A program made the translations under genes and the position numbers. From assembly GCA_023231445.1 (NCBI GenBank), contig JALNVF010000034.1, positions 1 to 24,835 of the forward strand: a stretch of DNA of 24,835 nucleotides. Reading direction: 5' to 3'. This document shows, piece after piece, positions 24,268 through 24,835 of the stretch. Numbering within the stretch: the stretch's first letter is position 1; each line of letters begins with the position of its first letter. A model generated the notes under the pieces. That model did no database searches. It saw only the letters and a program-made list of their open reading frames with translations, and was not told where the DNA came from. The stretch is from Treponema sp. (GTDB taxonomy: Bacteria > Spirochaetota > Spirochaetia > Treponematales > Treponemataceae).

Positions 24268-24835
24268 TTATTCTTTTACGCCGCCGGATGTTACACCGCT
24301 GATTATCATACGCGACATTAAAAGATATACGATTAGAAGCGGAATGATCGCGATACATATTTCCATATAGACTGTACCAAGATCAAAGTTCTGGTAATCG
24401 GCACTGCGGAGCTGGGCAATAAGAATAGGAACGGTTTTCTTATTTTTCTGACTGATAAGCAGAGCCGGCATAAAGTAATTGTTCCATGAGCTGACGAATG
24501 AGAAGATTGCCTGAACAGCGATAGCGGGTTTCATCATTGGGATGACAATTGAATTAAAAGTACGGAATTCATTGCATCCGTCTACCCGGGCAGCTTCGAC
24601 AATAGAGAACGGCAGCGTCGATTCCATGGCCTGATACATATAGAAGAAAACAATAGGTGCTGCAATTGCCGGAATATACAATGCTGCAAGGTTATCCATC
24701 ATGTGCATTTTCATCATAAGACGGATAAAGCCGCAGGCAGAAACCTGTCCGGGAACCATCATGACCGCCATGATAAATTTAAATGCAAAACTTCTTCCCT
24801 TGAATTTGTACATGTAAATTCCGTAAGCAGTCATT
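24268..24835 (-). CDS. carbohydrate ABC transporter permease, MalG/UgpE type (partial)
   Basis: The gene runs off the right edge; about 189 of the usual 275-300 residues are present, so the Met near the edge may be internal. The EAA loop that docks on the ATPase is clear (EAARVDGCNEFRTFNSIVIPMMKP). It is flanked by membrane helices (VMMVPGQVSACGFIRLMM, AIAAPIVFFYMYQAM, AIAVQAIFSFVSSWNNYFMPALL, ICIAIIPLLIVYLLMSRMI), and the protein ends ISGVTSGGVKE as in this family. It is the second permease of a sugar or sugar-phosphate importer, and usually follows the first permease gene, which would lie to the right. Substrate cannot be told. Confidence 0.88.
   Translation of the reverse strand, partial: MTAYGIYMYKFKGRSFAFKFIMAVMMVPGQVSACGFIRLMMKMHMMDNLAALYIPAIAAPIVFFYMYQAMESTLPFSIVEAARVDGCNEFRTFNSIVIPMMKPAIAVQAIFSFVSSWNNYFMPALLISQKNKKTVPILIAQLRSADYQNFDLGTVYMEICIAIIPLLIVYLLMSRMIISGVTSGGVKE

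Overview
The window looks like about 25 kb of a Treponema-type spirochaete chromosome, probably a host-associated (gut, rumen or oral) species. The evidence is: a relaxed lipobox lipoprotein translationally coupled to an outer-membrane barrel ending in Phe; several cyclic-di-GMP proteins including a receiver-like PilZ protein; a YaaR-RicT pair; an HU-like protein with an Ig-like tail; and a moderate-GC, T/A-rich intergenic style. No rRNA, tRNA, insertion sequence, prophage or CRISPR array was recognised. The genus call is inference from gene content.

Layout. 1-1590 (+): tail of an unknown gene, yaaR (DUF327) and ricT/PSP1, closed by an 11-bp terminator. 1601-2332 (-): a SAM methyltransferase. 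2418-6873 (+): proS (broken by an apparent one-base deletion), an exported protein of unknown function, and a 7TM-PAS-GGDEF protein with a degenerate active site. 6870-10398 (-): a membrane-anchored GerMN protein, then the nfnA-nfnB electron-bifurcating transhydrogenase operon. 10582-14654 (-): a large Ser/Thr-rich lipoprotein coupled to an outer-membrane barrel protein. 14933-15715 (-): an HU-like/DUF4469-type protein. 15716-16096: a gene-free stretch with a 23-bp-period repeat array and the tex terminator. 16097-18481 (-): tex. 18542-19405 (-) and 19612-21323 (+): a divergent pair, PilZ and PAS-GGDEF-EAL, the latter also broken by an apparent one-base deletion. 21422-22651 (-): a dicarboxylate/cation symporter. 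22737-24161 (+): an SDR-like protein and MgtC/SapB. 24268-24835 (-): the end of a sugar ABC permease.

Functional themes are translation and RNA control (proS, tex, ricT), redox balance (nfnAB), cyclic-di-GMP sensing and turnover (7TM-GGDEF*, PilZ, GGDEF*-EAL), envelope (lipoprotein and barrel), and transport (symporter, MgtC, ABC permease).

The strongest unlisted pattern is transcriptional. At least eight first genes have a good -10 hexamer 6-8 nt before the start codon and no Shine-Dalgarno, as expected of leaderless mRNAs. Operon-internal genes mostly have clear Shine-Dalgarno sequences. Other signals are the 23-bp repeat array upstream of the HU-like gene, two sibling hairpins at 10543 and 21355, and the two single-base lesions, each of which one added base in a short homopolymer would repair.
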